Positions 1 to 7,676 of a stretch of 52,062 nt of DNA are shown piece by piece; positions within the stretch are counted from its first letter, which is position 1; every line of letters starts with the position of its first letter. This DNA comes from a virus. A model generated the notes under the pieces. The model ran no database searches. It saw only the letters and a list, made by a program, of their open reading frames with translations, and was not told the DNA's origin. A program made the translations under genes and the position numbers. The stretch is taken from the IMG/VR virus record IMGVR_UViG_3300017963_000331, positions 1-52,062 of that record. One strand, given 5' to 3'.

Positions 1-1
1 A

Positions 2-2254
2 GACGAAATAACTATCAACGGCAGCACTATCACGAAGCCGAGTTCAACGACGTCGCTTACATTATCCTCAACGAGCACGGTTTCCGGTGTAAGCGCGTAT
101 GGAATGACGCTCTCGATCTCGGCAGTGTCAGACTCAAGTACAGTGTACGGGAACAACTCCTCGCATTACCTTCGGTGCGGCGACGGTCAGCAAGCCAGGG
201 GTCGGCAGACTACGACGCATTTCTATGGAACCGCAGGGTACACCAACATCTGGGCTATCGGCGAGTACATGAGCCTAGTCAAGCAGGAGACTGGAACGTG
301 GGACAACAGTGCGGCATACTACATCCCAGCGGTTAGCGTTGGCACGGAAAACTGGGCAATCTACTGTCATAACGCAATCGCGATCAAAAGTTCGTCAGGC
401 GGAATCGAGCTTGGGTCTAGCCTGGAATCGAAAATCTACCACAACGGCACAAGTCTTGTCGTCGAGTTCGACTCGAACTCAGCGCTTGAAATGCAGAAGT
501 TCGACGCGACGTACACCAGTGTCGAGATCCCAGACCACTCTGAATTTCGTGTCCGTGCCGAAGACACGCTGACCGTCTATCATCCGTTCTCGAAATACTT
601 CTCTTCAACTCAGAGCGGCACCCTGAAGATCAATCTCGGGCGCCCGATGAATGAAGGCGTGATGGGGCACTACGTCATTGACGGGTTCAATTACACACAC
701 GCCGACGACAACGAGGGCCCATGGCAACTCACTATAGGGTTCTATGACACCGGTGGTCTCTTCTACGCACGGAACTGTTCGGTGAACGGGAACCCTCCGT
801 TCCTGTCGGTTCGTCTCGCCATCGAAAACAGTCAGCCGTGCATCCTACTTGGTCATGACGGCCAGACGGCTGGCGAAGAGGCAACGGCGTGGAACTACCC
901 GTGGATCAGTGTGGAACGCATCACAACTACGAACAACTACGGCGACGAGGATATCGAGGACACGAAGGGCGACTGGTCGGCTGAGTTCTCGACGGACGAG
1001 TCGACAGACTGGACGCTGACCGGCGAAGTCGATGTTGATATCTTCTTAGGCCCCGGCTGCACCGTCGAGGACCAAGGCGACGGAACCGTTAAGCTGCTGG
1101 TGAACTCATTGGAACTATCAGCGCCAGAAACTGGAAACACGCCAGCCGTCCTGACCAGCGACATGACTATTTACGTCAAGACAACAGGGAACGATACCAC
1201 CGGTAACGGAACGTCCTCGCTTCCGTATGCCACAATCGGCCGTGCAATCAGCGACCTTTCGAGGAACGTAACGTCAGTAGACACCGACGGAACCGGGAAC
1301 GCGGTAATTATTGATGTGGAAGCCGGCCACTACAGCGAACCGTACACGCTGCTTCCGTGGTATCCCTACGGCGGCTCCGTCTATTTCTACGGCGACTACC
1401 AGGATTGCGACGCATCGACGGCAACGGCATACGGCGCCGTGACGGCGTCCGGCGTCACCGGCTACGACTATATCAACGTCTCCGGCGTCTTGGCCAGCGG
1501 AACGACTGCAACGGTTGGCGATTATCTCGTCGTTCGCTCCGCGACCGGCGGCACGAACCCTCAGCTAGTCGAGGGGTGTCACGAGATTACTGCGTGGAAC
1601 TCAGGGACGCGGGCGTACACCTGCAAGGTGATGCGACGCACCGGAATCACGAATGTGCCGTCCGGGACTATTACGCTGACGACTGCGCATGTGTCCAAGA
1701 CGGTAGTCACGTTCACGGACCACGGAATCCTGGTGAACGGAAGCTTCGCCGGAGGCACGTGGGAGGGATTCACGCTTGTCGGCACTCAGAGCCATTACGG
1801 CGTCTGGTGTCTTGATGGCGGGAAATGCACGCTCGAAGAGCACTTCTCAACCTCGAACTGGAGCATCGGTGCCTACGTGACGCACAAGTCGTACCTGTAC
1901 GCAGACTACACCGTGCATTCGTACAACTCCACTGGGTTCTACATTATCAACGACAGTAGCTGCACGTTCCTTGGTGGCGTGATAAACGGTTCATCGTCTT
2001 TCGCCATTCAGTGCCTTATGGCGTCGGCAATGACCGCTAAGAACGCGCACATTCAGTGCGCGGGGAATTCGTATGTGCTGGTTTGCCAGTCAGCGTCGTA
2101 CCTTGAGTTCGACTCTGGCACGATAACGTACCCGACCTCGACAGCATATTACGGTGCAGCGTATCGAGGCGGCGGGATTGACCTTACGAGCGCCACTCTT
2201 ACTGGTGGTGTCACGGCCGTGGCAGATGCCAATTCCTACATCATCGGACCATAG
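2..2254 (+). CDS. Tail fibre/spike, C-terminal part (continues from the gene at 51370)
   Basis: The frame is open from the first complete codon at position 2, so the gene is cut by the window edge and the ATG at 104 is probably not its start. The product is rich in Ser, Thr, Gly and Asn, as in beta-structured phage adhesins. Around nt 1167-1290 it has a motif (IYVKTTGNDTTGNG, then YATIGRAI) typical of right-handed parallel beta-helix (pectin-lyase-like, DUF1565) repeats, followed by turns of short beta strands to the stop. Joined to the window's right end, codon 2 follows directly in frame, giving a fibre of roughly 980 residues. The likely role is host-surface binding or glycan degradation at the tail tip. 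No catalytic residue can be assigned by eye. Confidence 0.85.
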   Translation, partial: DEITINGSTITKPSSTTSLTLSSTSTVSGVSAYGMTLSISAVSDSSTVYGNNSSHYLRCGDGQQARGRQTTTHFYGTAGYTNIWAIGEYMSLVKQETGTWDNSAAYYIPAVSVGTENWAIYCHNAIAIKSSSGGIELGSSLESKIYHNGTSLVVEFDSNSALEMQKFDATYTSVEIPDHSEFRVRAEDTLTVYHPFSKYFSSTQSGTLKINLGRPMNEGVMGHYVIDGFNYTHADDNEGPWQLTIGFYDTGGLFYARNCSVNGNPPFLSVRLAIENSQPCILLGHDGQTAGEEATAWNYPWISVERITTTNNYGDEDIEDTKGDWSAEFSTDESTDWTLTGEVDVDIFLGPGCTVEDQGDGTVKLLVNSLELSAPETGNTPAVLTSDMTIYVKTTGNDTTGNGTSSLPYATIGRAISDLSRNVTSVDTDGTGNAVIIDVEAGHYSEPYTLLPWYPYGGSVYFYGDYQDCDASTATAYGAVTASGVTGYDYINVSGVLASGTTATVGDYLVVRSATGGTNPQLVEGCHEITAWNSGTRAYTCKVMRRTGITNVPSGTITLTTAHVSKTVVTFTDHGILVNGSFAGGTWEGFTLVGTQSHYGVWCLDGGKCTLEEHFSTSNWSIGAYVTHKSYLYADYTVHSYNSTGFYIINDSSCTFLGGVINGSSSFAIQCLMASAMTAKNAHIQCAGNSYVLVCQSASYLEFDSGTITYPTSTAYYGAAYRGGGIDLTSATLTGGVTAVADANSYIIGP

Positions 2255-2256
2255 CT

Positions 2257-2601
2257 ATGAAAGACAACAGGTTTATGTGGTACGACTGGATCTTGCTCGC
2301 AGCGTTCGCGCTGTTCCTACTGCTCTGCGGCTGCAAGCCGGTGCAGACGAAGCCGAGGGCCCGCAGTGTCAAGGTGCTTTGCTTCACGGCGGCATGGTGC
2401 GGGCCGTGCAAGTACCAGAAGTGTGACGTGCCAGATGTACTGAAAGGATACAATTGGCGGTTCGTGGACGTCGACCAGGAGCCAGCCGTGCAGAAGCACT
2501 ATGAGGTCAGGGCGGTCCCGACCTACGTCATCCTCGTCAACGGAGTAGAGAAGTCGAGGGTGCATAGCGTGAAGGATTTACGGAAAGTCATCGGGAGATA
2601 G
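2257..2601 (+). CDS. Exported thioredoxin-like lipoprotein
   Basis: This 114-residue protein has a hydrophobic N-terminal segment (about 10-24) ending in a lipobox-like LLCGC, which puts the lipidated Cys at residue 26. The thioredoxin fold carries the active site WCGPC (47-51) and the cis-proline motif AVPTY (Pro88). Thioredoxins reduce or exchange disulfides. The lipobox places this one on the outer side of the inner membrane or in the periplasm rather than in the cytoplasm. It begins 2 nt after the fibre gene, with no good Shine-Dalgarno site, suggesting coupled translation, and is followed by a holin-like gene. A role in folding or reducing envelope or lysis proteins is inference. Family and export assignment are strong. 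Confidence 0.9.
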   Translation: MKDNRFMWYDWILLAAFALFLLLCGCKPVQTKPRARSVKVLCFTAAWCGPCKYQKCDVPDVLKGYNWRFVDVDQEPAVQKHYEVRAVPTYVILVNGVEKSRVHSVKDLRKVIGR

Positions 2602-2603
2602 AC

Positions 2604-2846
2604 ATGAAGTTCATTGCGTTAGGAACGGTTGCATCGTGGTTGCTACTCGGGAACACCGTCACCTCGACGACGGGGGTTCAGTACACCGCTCTCGGGCTCC
2701 TGGCCTTTGTGGTGATCTGGTTCTGCATGAAGGGGTTCCCGGCGATCCTCAAGAGCCAGAAGGACGAGCGAGAGCGGCTCGTGGGCGTGATCGAGAAGCT
2801 TGAGCAGGAGATTCGGCTCTTGAACGAGCGGAACCGCAGGGAATAG
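2604..2846 (+). CDS. Small membrane protein, holin-like
   Basis: An 80-residue protein with a weakly hydrophobic N-terminus, one clear membrane segment (about 24-46, containing ALGLLAFVVIWF) and a charged, coiled-coil-like C-terminal tail rich in Arg and Glu. This topology fits a small phage holin or other lysis-timing protein. No holin family is recognisable by sequence. The start has a good ribosome site (GGGAG upstream of 2604). It is the last gene of the late operon, just before the terminator at 2873. It could instead be an unrelated small membrane protein. Confidence 0.7.
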   Translation: MKFIALGTVASWLLLGNTVTSTTGVQYTALGLLAFVVIWFCMKGFPAILKSQKDERERLVGVIEKLEQEIRLLNERNRRE

Positions 2847-2872
2847 GCCGCACGGAAGCCGTGGCGCAACTG

Positions 2873-2902
2873 AAAGGGCTCACCGCGAATGGTGAGCCCT
2901 TT
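2873..2902. terminator. Bidirectional intrinsic terminator between converging operons
   Basis: A perfect 12-bp inverted repeat (AAAGGGCTCACC / GGTGAGCCCTTT) with a 6-nt loop is flanked by A's on the left and T's on the right, so it works in both directions. It lies in the only convergent gap of the genome, after the holin-like gene (plus) and the methyltransferase gene (minus). Confidence 0.93.
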
Positions 2903-2946
2903 TTCAATGGAACGCGTCAGAGTGCCTCTCAGAGCCTCTCACGACC

Positions 2947-3813
2947 CTATTGTACCCTCTTATCCTGTTTCCCTCCGAGGAGGGGTAGATCCTCGACGTC
3001 GCCGGAGAGTTCGCGGATCCAGGTCGGCGGAACCGTTTTCACCGGATCGAGATTGTTGTCTGCCGCGATCTCGTCGCAGTACCCCGAGCTGACCTCGACC
3101 AAGTCGCAGTTGAATTGTTCTGCGATGGAAACCCGCATGGTCGTACCAGTGCCGCCGAATGGATCGAGGACATAACCCCCAACTGGAGTTGACAGTCGTA
3201 GGCAACGCCGCACGAGGTCTTCATTAAGCTGCGTTCGGTGCCATTTACGGCGCTGACGACTATTACCGACAACGCGGGTGAAGTCGAGAAAGCTTTCAAT
3301 GTCCCGCGAGGCGTCGCCCACGAAGACGTCTCCGGGAACACGTCCCCGAGAATCTGCCCGTTTATCACCCATTCGCTGACGCTCGCTCTCAACGCGGATA
3401 GCATCTGGATCGTGATGGGCGCCTTTGTGACGGAGGCGCCAGATGGGCCGCATGTTATTACCGAGATCAGTTTGGCGGTGTTGTCCGAAGGTGAAGTATT
3501 GCGCACAGAACTTGTCCTCCAAGTCTGGGTGAACGGCTTTGAGTGTAGAAATAATTCGAGCAACCGGCCCGATCCATTTCACGTTGAACGAGAACCAGAC
3601 GGTGTCGGCTCTCGCGACAAACTTGGCCAGCCAAGCAGACAGCAGCTCGACGTACTTCCATTCAGGAAGCTTGTCGTCATACTCGTCGTACTTCAAGCCG
3701 ATGTTGTCAGGTGGGTCAGCGAAGATCGTGTGCCACCTCGACCCGAACGCAGGCACGCGCGTGCGGTCAAGGAAGTCGAGGCAGTTGTCGTGTGTGAGCT
3801 GGTAGGTGAGCAT
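2947..3813 (-). CDS. DNA adenine-N6/cytosine-N4 methyltransferase
   Basis: A 288-residue amino-methyltransferase of the N6_N4 family. Catalytic motif IV appears first (ADPPD at 32-36) and the SAM-binding motif I near the C-terminus (DPFGGTGTT, 217-225), the beta-class order. Motif IV ends in Asp where DPPY, SPPY or DPPF is usual, so the aromatic residue that stacks the flipped base is not in the usual place. No restriction endonuclease is nearby, so it acts alone as an orphan enzyme, probably protecting phage DNA or marking it for regulation or packaging. It is the last gene of the minus-strand operon, 2 nt after the SPFH gene. The target sequence cannot be read from the protein. Confidence 0.88.
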   Translation of the reverse strand: MLTYQLTHDNCLDFLDRTRVPAFGSRWHTIFADPPDNIGLKYDEYDDKLPEWKYVELLSAWLAKFVARADTVWFSFNVKWIGPVARIISTLKAVHPDLEDKFCAQYFTFGQHRQTDLGNNMRPIWRLRHKGAHHDPDAIRVESERQRMGDKRADSRGRVPGDVFVGDASRDIESFLDFTRVVGNSRQRRKWHRTQLNEDLVRRCLRLSTPVGGYVLDPFGGTGTTMRVSIAEQFNCDLVEVSSGYCDEIAADNNLDPVKTVPPTWIRELSGDVEDLPLLGGKQDKRVQ

Positions 3814-3815
3814 GG

Positions 3816-4361
3816 CTACTCTGGTGGTGTGTTGAGTGATACGCCCATTATGTTGTAGGTGGCTGCTGTCGAGAAGCTATTCAGCGCGGCACGGTGGACG
3901 TTGACGCCGTACCTTCGCAGGCGAGCCTTGCAGGCTTTCGTGAGATCCTTCTCGATACCGGCCATATCAGGTAGGAGCATATCGAACGGCCATTGCGTGA
4001 TGACCTCGACGATAGCCGCCTGCGCGATGACGTCGACCATTCCGTTGACGTCGTAGTTCTTCTCTCCGCACGCTTTGATGGGGTCTGTGATCTGAAACAC
4101 GATGACCCCGCCGCACGTCACCTCAACGCTGTCCTTCGTCATGAGGGTCTGTGCAGCAAGGTCCAGCGGTTGAACCGCCGTGACGATCTCTTCGTAGTCC
4201 GTCGTCAAGGGCCAGTACCAGCGCCACCCAGGTTGCTTCACGACGACCTTGCCCCACTTCCACTTGAGCATTGCGTGCGTGTTCCGCACCACGACCGGTC
4301 GCGGCACGAAGGACAGTGCAGCCTGAATGATATCGTTTAGCCAGTCCAAGCCCGTGAACAT
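3816..4361 (-). CDS. SPFH/band-7 domain protein
   Basis: A 181-residue protein with a band-7 (stomatin/prohibitin/flotillin) core: an N-terminal hydrophobic patch, then the WYWPLTTDYEEI stretch, a beta-rich middle (SVEVTCGGVIVFQITDP) and an alpha-helical end. It lacks the long C-terminal coiled coil of host homologues. SPFH proteins form membrane-associated rings that scaffold or restrain other enzymes and proteases. Its ATG overlaps the end of the preceding deoxyribosyltransferase gene, so the two are translationally coupled. What it organises here is unknown; partners may be the neighbouring nucleotide enzymes or the host membrane. Confidence 0.8.
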   Translation of the reverse strand: MFTGLDWLNDIIQAALSFVPRPVVVRNTHAMLKWKWGKVVVKQPGWRWYWPLTTDYEEIVTAVQPLDLAAQTLMTKDSVEVTCGGVIVFQITDPIKACGEKNYDVNGMVDVIAQAAIVEVITQWPFDMLLPDMAGIEKDLTKACKARLRRYGVNVHRAALNSFSTAATYNIMGVSLNTPPE

Positions 4362-4816
4362 TACTCGTCTCCTAGGATCGACACGATAAGCTCCATGGCA
4401 ACCTCGTGGCTGTCAACGCGGAAGCCAATCGCCTCAGAGATCATCGGGTGCTCATGCACGTTCCCTTCGGGCATGACAGCCACGACGGGGGTGCGCGTCT
4501 GGAACGCCCACGCGACTTCCATGATGGTGCCGATACTCGGCTTGGTTGCGTCCTTGAAATTGACGAGGAGGAGATCGCACTTGGTGCAGTCGTCGAAGTC
4601 CCTCGTCATGATTCCTCGCGGTGTGGCGAGTGGGTCGAAGTCGTACGACCCGTCGATAACGCCGACCTTCTTCAGGTAGGCTTTGTTGCGCATCGGCGAC
4701 CAACATTCGATGTTGCAACGCTTGAGCTGGTCGACGTAGAGGTCGCGCCAGTCGGTACACTCGCCGTACGTGCAGCCGGAGATCGGTCCAGCCAGATAAA
4801 CTTGTCGTCCTCTCAT
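4361..4816 (-). CDS. Nucleoside 2-deoxyribosyltransferase-like protein
   Basis: A 151-residue Rossmann-like protein opening with VYLAGPISG (6-14), the signature of the nucleoside 2-deoxyribosyltransferase family. The later motif SIGTIMEVAWA (94-104) contains the probable nucleophilic Glu100. Family enzymes swap the base on a 2'-deoxynucleoside, or hydrolyse deoxynucleoside monophosphates. It stands between the MazZ-like dNTP diphosphohydrolase and the SPFH protein, so a role in reshaping the deoxynucleotide pool is likely. A modified-base pathway is possible but not shown. The start has GAGGT 5 nt upstream. Confidence 0.85.
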   Translation of the reverse strand: MRGRQVYLAGPISGCTYGECTDWRDLYVDQLKRCNIECWSPMRNKAYLKKVGVIDGSYDFDPLATPRGIMTRDFDDCTKCDLLLVNFKDATKPSIGTIMEVAWAFQTRTPVVAVMPEGNVHEHPMISEAIGFRVDSHEVAMELIVSILGDE

Positions 4817-4818
4817 AA

Positions 4819-5442
4819 TTACCTCTTGGAGTTGCGTTCGTTGTAGTTACGGATGGTTCCACACTTGCGGCAGAGCCGGTGATAGTCACTGTGCTGAATG
4901 TTCGAGTGCAACGGAATGCCGCAATCCTCGCACTCGCTACTGGTGGGCCAGCCACCGCACGCGGAACAGCCGTTGCCGTTGCACACGCAAACCGGAGTGT
5001 CATCCTTCGGCGAGTCGGCAATGGTATTCTGGTGTGGGTTGTGGTCCTTGAAGAGTTCCTGCAAGTGAGCAACCTTGTCCGACAGATCGTCGATCTGGTT
5101 GGAGACTTGCGTACGCGGGGGTCGGTCGTCGACCAGCTTGCCGCAGACGTTCGCGTCAAGGATGATCGCACAACACGCCATAACGGAAGCAAGGTGCTTG
5201 ACGCGGGTCACTTGATCCTCGTCCTCGCCGTTGGTGAACTTCGCGAGGTGTCGTCTCGCGGCAGCGATGTAGATCGAGGCGCGAACGCCGTCGATTCTCC
5301 AGTTAAACTTCCCGTACTTCAGGGCGCCTTCAAGGAAGCTAGTAGCCATTTCGGCGACGGCAGTATCGGGAACGAGGTCAAGCGGAAGCTTCTTCGATCC
5401 GATGGCGTCCTTCGGGTTGGTTGGTTTAGTCTCTCTACTCAT
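4819..5442 (-). CDS. MazZ-like dATP/dGTP diphosphohydrolase (DUF5664-type) with Cys-rich tail
   Basis: Residues 1-100 match the family now named dATP/dGTP diphosphohydrolase: KDAIGSKKLPL, then GALKYGKFNWR (39-49), RRHLAKF, GEDEDQVT (72-79, metal-binding acids) and HLASVMACC. The founding member MazZ removes pyrophosphate from dATP and dGTP in phages with 2-aminoadenine genomes, but the family is also common in other phages. A linker is followed by a C-terminal Cys-rich region (about 147-200) with several CxxC pairs, presumably zinc-binding. It overlaps the metallophosphoesterase gene by 8 nt. No PurZ homologue is visible in the window, so a full Z-genome pathway cannot be claimed. Confidence 0.82.
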   Translation of the reverse strand: MSRETKPTNPKDAIGSKKLPLDLVPDTAVAEMATSFLEGALKYGKFNWRIDGVRASIYIAAARRHLAKFTNGEDEDQVTRVKHLASVMACCAIILDANVCGKLVDDRPPRTQVSNQIDDLSDKVAHLQELFKDHNPHQNTIADSPKDDTPVCVCNGNGCSACGGWPTSSECEDCGIPLHSNIQHSDYHRLCRKCGTIRNYNERNSKR

Positions 5443-6493
5443 AAGTAGTACCGGCCTTTTCGAGGAAGATGGGAAGTGCAGAGGTCATGCCGTACGCGGA
5501 GTCGATGACGCAGAACGACTGCGTCGGGTGTTGGAAGTCGGCTTTGATCTCGACGGCGAATGGCGAGTACCCGATGAGGCAGCCGTTGCTGACCCACGTC
5601 GAGTAGTTCCAGAGGAACGTATGGTAGTGCCCGAACATGTCGAAGTCAACAGGCTTGACGCCGTTCCACTTTGCGACCGACTTGTTGACCGGGATCGTGA
5701 TCCCACCGACGCCGCCGTTGTACCGCAGCCCGTCGCCGTGGTGATTGCGGACACGTCGCCCCATGCACGTCACCGTGTTATGGTAACCCTTGCCAACGAT
5801 GAAGTTCACGCGCTCGTTGTCGGCGTAGTCGCCAGCGAGGATCGTGTAAAGAAGCCACTCGAACGAGTTCTTATAGCTCGTCTTGATCTGCTTCTTAGGC
5901 GTCGTGCGACCATGGTTGCCGTGGCACGTCGGAATGTAGATAGGCAGCTTCGTCTCCTGCAAGATGAAGTCGATGCCAGCCTGGATCGCCTCGCGAAGCC
6001 AGACGATTGTCTCGACCGGAGACAGCTCGTTCGACTCCTTCAACTCGTCGTGGATGTAGCCGCTCATGAGGTCGCCGAGGAGTGCAAGCCAGAGTTCCTC
6101 GACCGGTGCTAGGTGAGACTGCACGTCCAGTAGTTCGACGATCTTCTGGAAGAACCGCTCGACCCGCTTCCACGCGACGTCGATATTGAACTCATTCTTA
6201 AACGAGACGAGTTCAGCTTCGACGGTTTCTTCGACGTGCCAGTCGGAGGCGAGAACGTAAGCGGCGACGCCTCGCCCCTTGGACTTTGGTTGCTTGCGGT
6301 ATCGCCGCTTCTTCGACACCGCGTCCGCAACACCCAAGAGGATGCCGTTCTGGGTGGCGAGATCCTTCTCGCGCTCCAACGCCATGAGGTATCGCCGCTT
6401 GTACTGTCGAGCCTCGTCGACAGCCTTGGCCAGCTTTACCTCTTCGGATTGGTTCTTCGCTTCCTTGACGAGATCGAGTGCTGACTTAGCCAT
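5435..6493 (-). CDS. Metallophosphoesterase (calcineurin-like), possible nuclease
   Basis: I start this at the ATG at 6493, preceded by AAGGAA; a longer frame exists but its extra 27 residues overlap the upstream gene. The 352-residue protein has a basic, helical N-terminus (1-75) and then all five metallophosphoesterase blocks: SDWHVE (83-88), GDLMSG (140-145), GNHGR (192-196), HHGD (251-254) and GHYH (288-291). This is the SbcD/Mre11-type two-metal site. In a replication operon it is most likely a DNA-end or structure-specific nuclease, but no SbcC/Rad50 partner is encoded, and a phosphatase role cannot be excluded. Confidence 0.88.
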   Translation of the reverse strand: MAKSALDLVKEAKNQSEEVKLAKAVDEARQYKRRYLMALEREKDLATQNGILLGVADAVSKKRRYRKQPKSKGRGVAAYVLASDWHVEETVEAELVSFKNEFNIDVAWKRVERFFQKIVELLDVQSHLAPVEELWLALLGDLMSGYIHDELKESNELSPVETIVWLREAIQAGIDFILQETKLPIYIPTCHGNHGRTTPKKQIKTSYKNSFEWLLYTILAGDYADNERVNFIVGKGYHNTVTCMGRRVRNHHGDGLRYNGGVGGITIPVNKSVAKWNGVKPVDFDMFGHYHTFLWNYSTWVSNGCLIGYSPFAVEIKADFQHPTQSFCVIDSAYGMTSALPIFLEKAGTTYE

Positions 6494-6782
6494 TGCGAAT
6501 GAGTTCCTTGATTTTCTTAGCGACGTTGTGTTGTGAGACTGTGATCCCCAATTCCTCAATAAGGAGTCTCGCAACGGTATTCGGGTGAGAGTTCGGCTCG
6601 TCGATCATAGCGGCGACGACAGCCTCGACGTAATGCTGATCCTTCATCGGAAGAAGATCGAACCACGACTTCTTCGACTTGCACTCAGTCCTGGACTTGG
6701 CGACGAGTGCCTTTGCTTTTGCGCTCACGCTGGTGGTGGTGCGTGCCTTGACGGGCTTACGAGTCGCTTTCTTCCTCGGCAT
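6486..6782 (-). CDS. Small basic protein with putative helix-turn-helix
   Basis: A 98-residue protein whose first 40 residues are Lys/Arg/Ala/Thr-rich and probably disordered. The remainder (NTVARLLIEELGITVSQHNV) resembles a helix-turn-helix or winged-helix DNA-binding unit. It overlaps both neighbours by a few codons, in the typical packing of this operon. Probably a DNA-binding or regulatory protein; no family recognised. Confidence 0.7.
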   Translation of the reverse strand: MPRKKATRKPVKARTTTSVSAKAKALVAKSRTECKSKKSWFDLLPMKDQHYVEAVVAAMIDEPNSHPNTVARLLIEELGITVSQHNVAKKIKELIRNG

Positions 6783-7296
6783 AGTTTTCTCCGGTGATGT
6801 TAGCTAGCAGACGTTCCGCGCGGTCTGCGATATCGTAGAACAGCATATTGCGGACTGTTTCCGCCTTCGCTAGGCCGACTACTTCGTCAGCCAATATGAA
6901 TAGCTCCGTAGCATGGAAGGCGCGAATGTACTTCGGAGTTTCGGTAATCTCGTGTTCGTTCTCCTTCTCGTCTGGAAGCATTACGTTCCCGCACGTGGGG
7001 CACGGATGCGGTGACTCTACGACGCTGGCCAATAGGAATTGGGTTCGCTTGATTGCCTTGACGACGTTGACGGGGAGCTTCAGCTTTGCGGAGATCGCTT
7101 CCTGCGACAGCCCGCCCATTGTCAACAGCCGCACGCGAGCCTTGCGTCGAGACTCTACGTTCTCAGATAGCCTGATGGCGACCCGGATGCGGCGAACCGT
7201 GCTAGCGCTGACGCCCATTGCTTCCGCGATCTCGCCGGTCGGTGCGCCAGCGAAGATCATCTTGTGAATCTGGGTTTCTTTCTGAATGGGAATCAT
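6757..7296 (-). CDS. Transcription regulator-like protein with two helix-turn-helix motifs
   Basis: A 179-residue protein with two consecutive helix-turn-helix units, PTGEIAEAMGVSASTVRRI (about 19-37) and LSQEAISAKLKLPVNVVKAI (63-82), then a CPTC zinc knuckle (99-102) and a helical C-terminus. The arrangement resembles resolvase/sigma-like HTH_23/38 domains, but no catalytic domain is present. It is the best candidate in the window for the factor binding the palindromic operators at 22643 and 23042, though nothing links them directly. Overlaps RusA by 4 nt. Confidence 0.75.
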   Translation of the reverse strand: MIPIQKETQIHKMIFAGAPTGEIAEAMGVSASTVRRIRVAIRLSENVESRRKARVRLLTMGGLSQEAISAKLKLPVNVVKAIKRTQFLLASVVESPHPCPTCGNVMLPDEKENEHEITETPKYIRAFHATELFILADEVVGLAKAETVRNMLFYDIADRAERLLANITGENYAEEESDS

Positions 7297-7676
7297 GCTA
7301 GCCTCGTGATGATAAGCTCAACCCGTGGGTGTTGCTTGTCGATTAACAGGTCGGGAATGTCCCGCACCATCTTGTCGGGTGTATCGTCGCTGACGACCCC
7401 GGCATCAACGATGCCGTCGTAAGTCGACTTCAGCGAGCCCATAGCGTTGTCGACGTCGCGACCTCGCTTGGTCTTGTGGTAGAAGATCGCGTGTACGTGA
7501 CACTTCTCCCACGGCAACGTCTCACACTCCTCTTGCTCTACTGCCTCGGCAGTGACCCGGCGTTGCTTTTTGATTGCGGACGCCTTCTTAAACCGCATCC
7601 CTATTGTACCAGCAGCGCAGTTGGGTTGCAGGACTTTCGGGATGACTGGCAGGATGATTCTTATTTCTTCGTGCAT
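7293..7676 (-). CDS. rusA: RusA-family Holliday junction resolvase
   Basis: A 127-residue protein containing the RusA signature: RGRDVDNAMGSLKSTYDGIV (about 71-90), followed by GVVSDD (93-98). The acidic residues Asp74, Asp76 and the DD at 97-98 fit the metal-binding site that cuts four-way DNA junctions. RusA resolves recombination intermediates and debranches phage DNA before packaging. It overlaps the start region of the primase-polymerase gene by 16 nt. Confidence 0.9.
   Translation of the reverse strand: MHEEIRIILPVIPKVLQPNCAAGTIGMRFKKASAIKKQRRVTAEAVEQEECETLPWEKCHVHAIFYHKTKRGRDVDNAMGSLKSTYDGIVDAGVVSDDTPDKMVRDIPDLLIDKQHPRVELIITRLA

Noticed and set aside
4819-5442. Evidence for a full Z-genome (2-aminoadenine) pathway
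   Set aside because: Only a MazZ-like protein is present; no PurZ (GDEGKGK-type motif) or DatZ was found in any reading frame provided by this genome.
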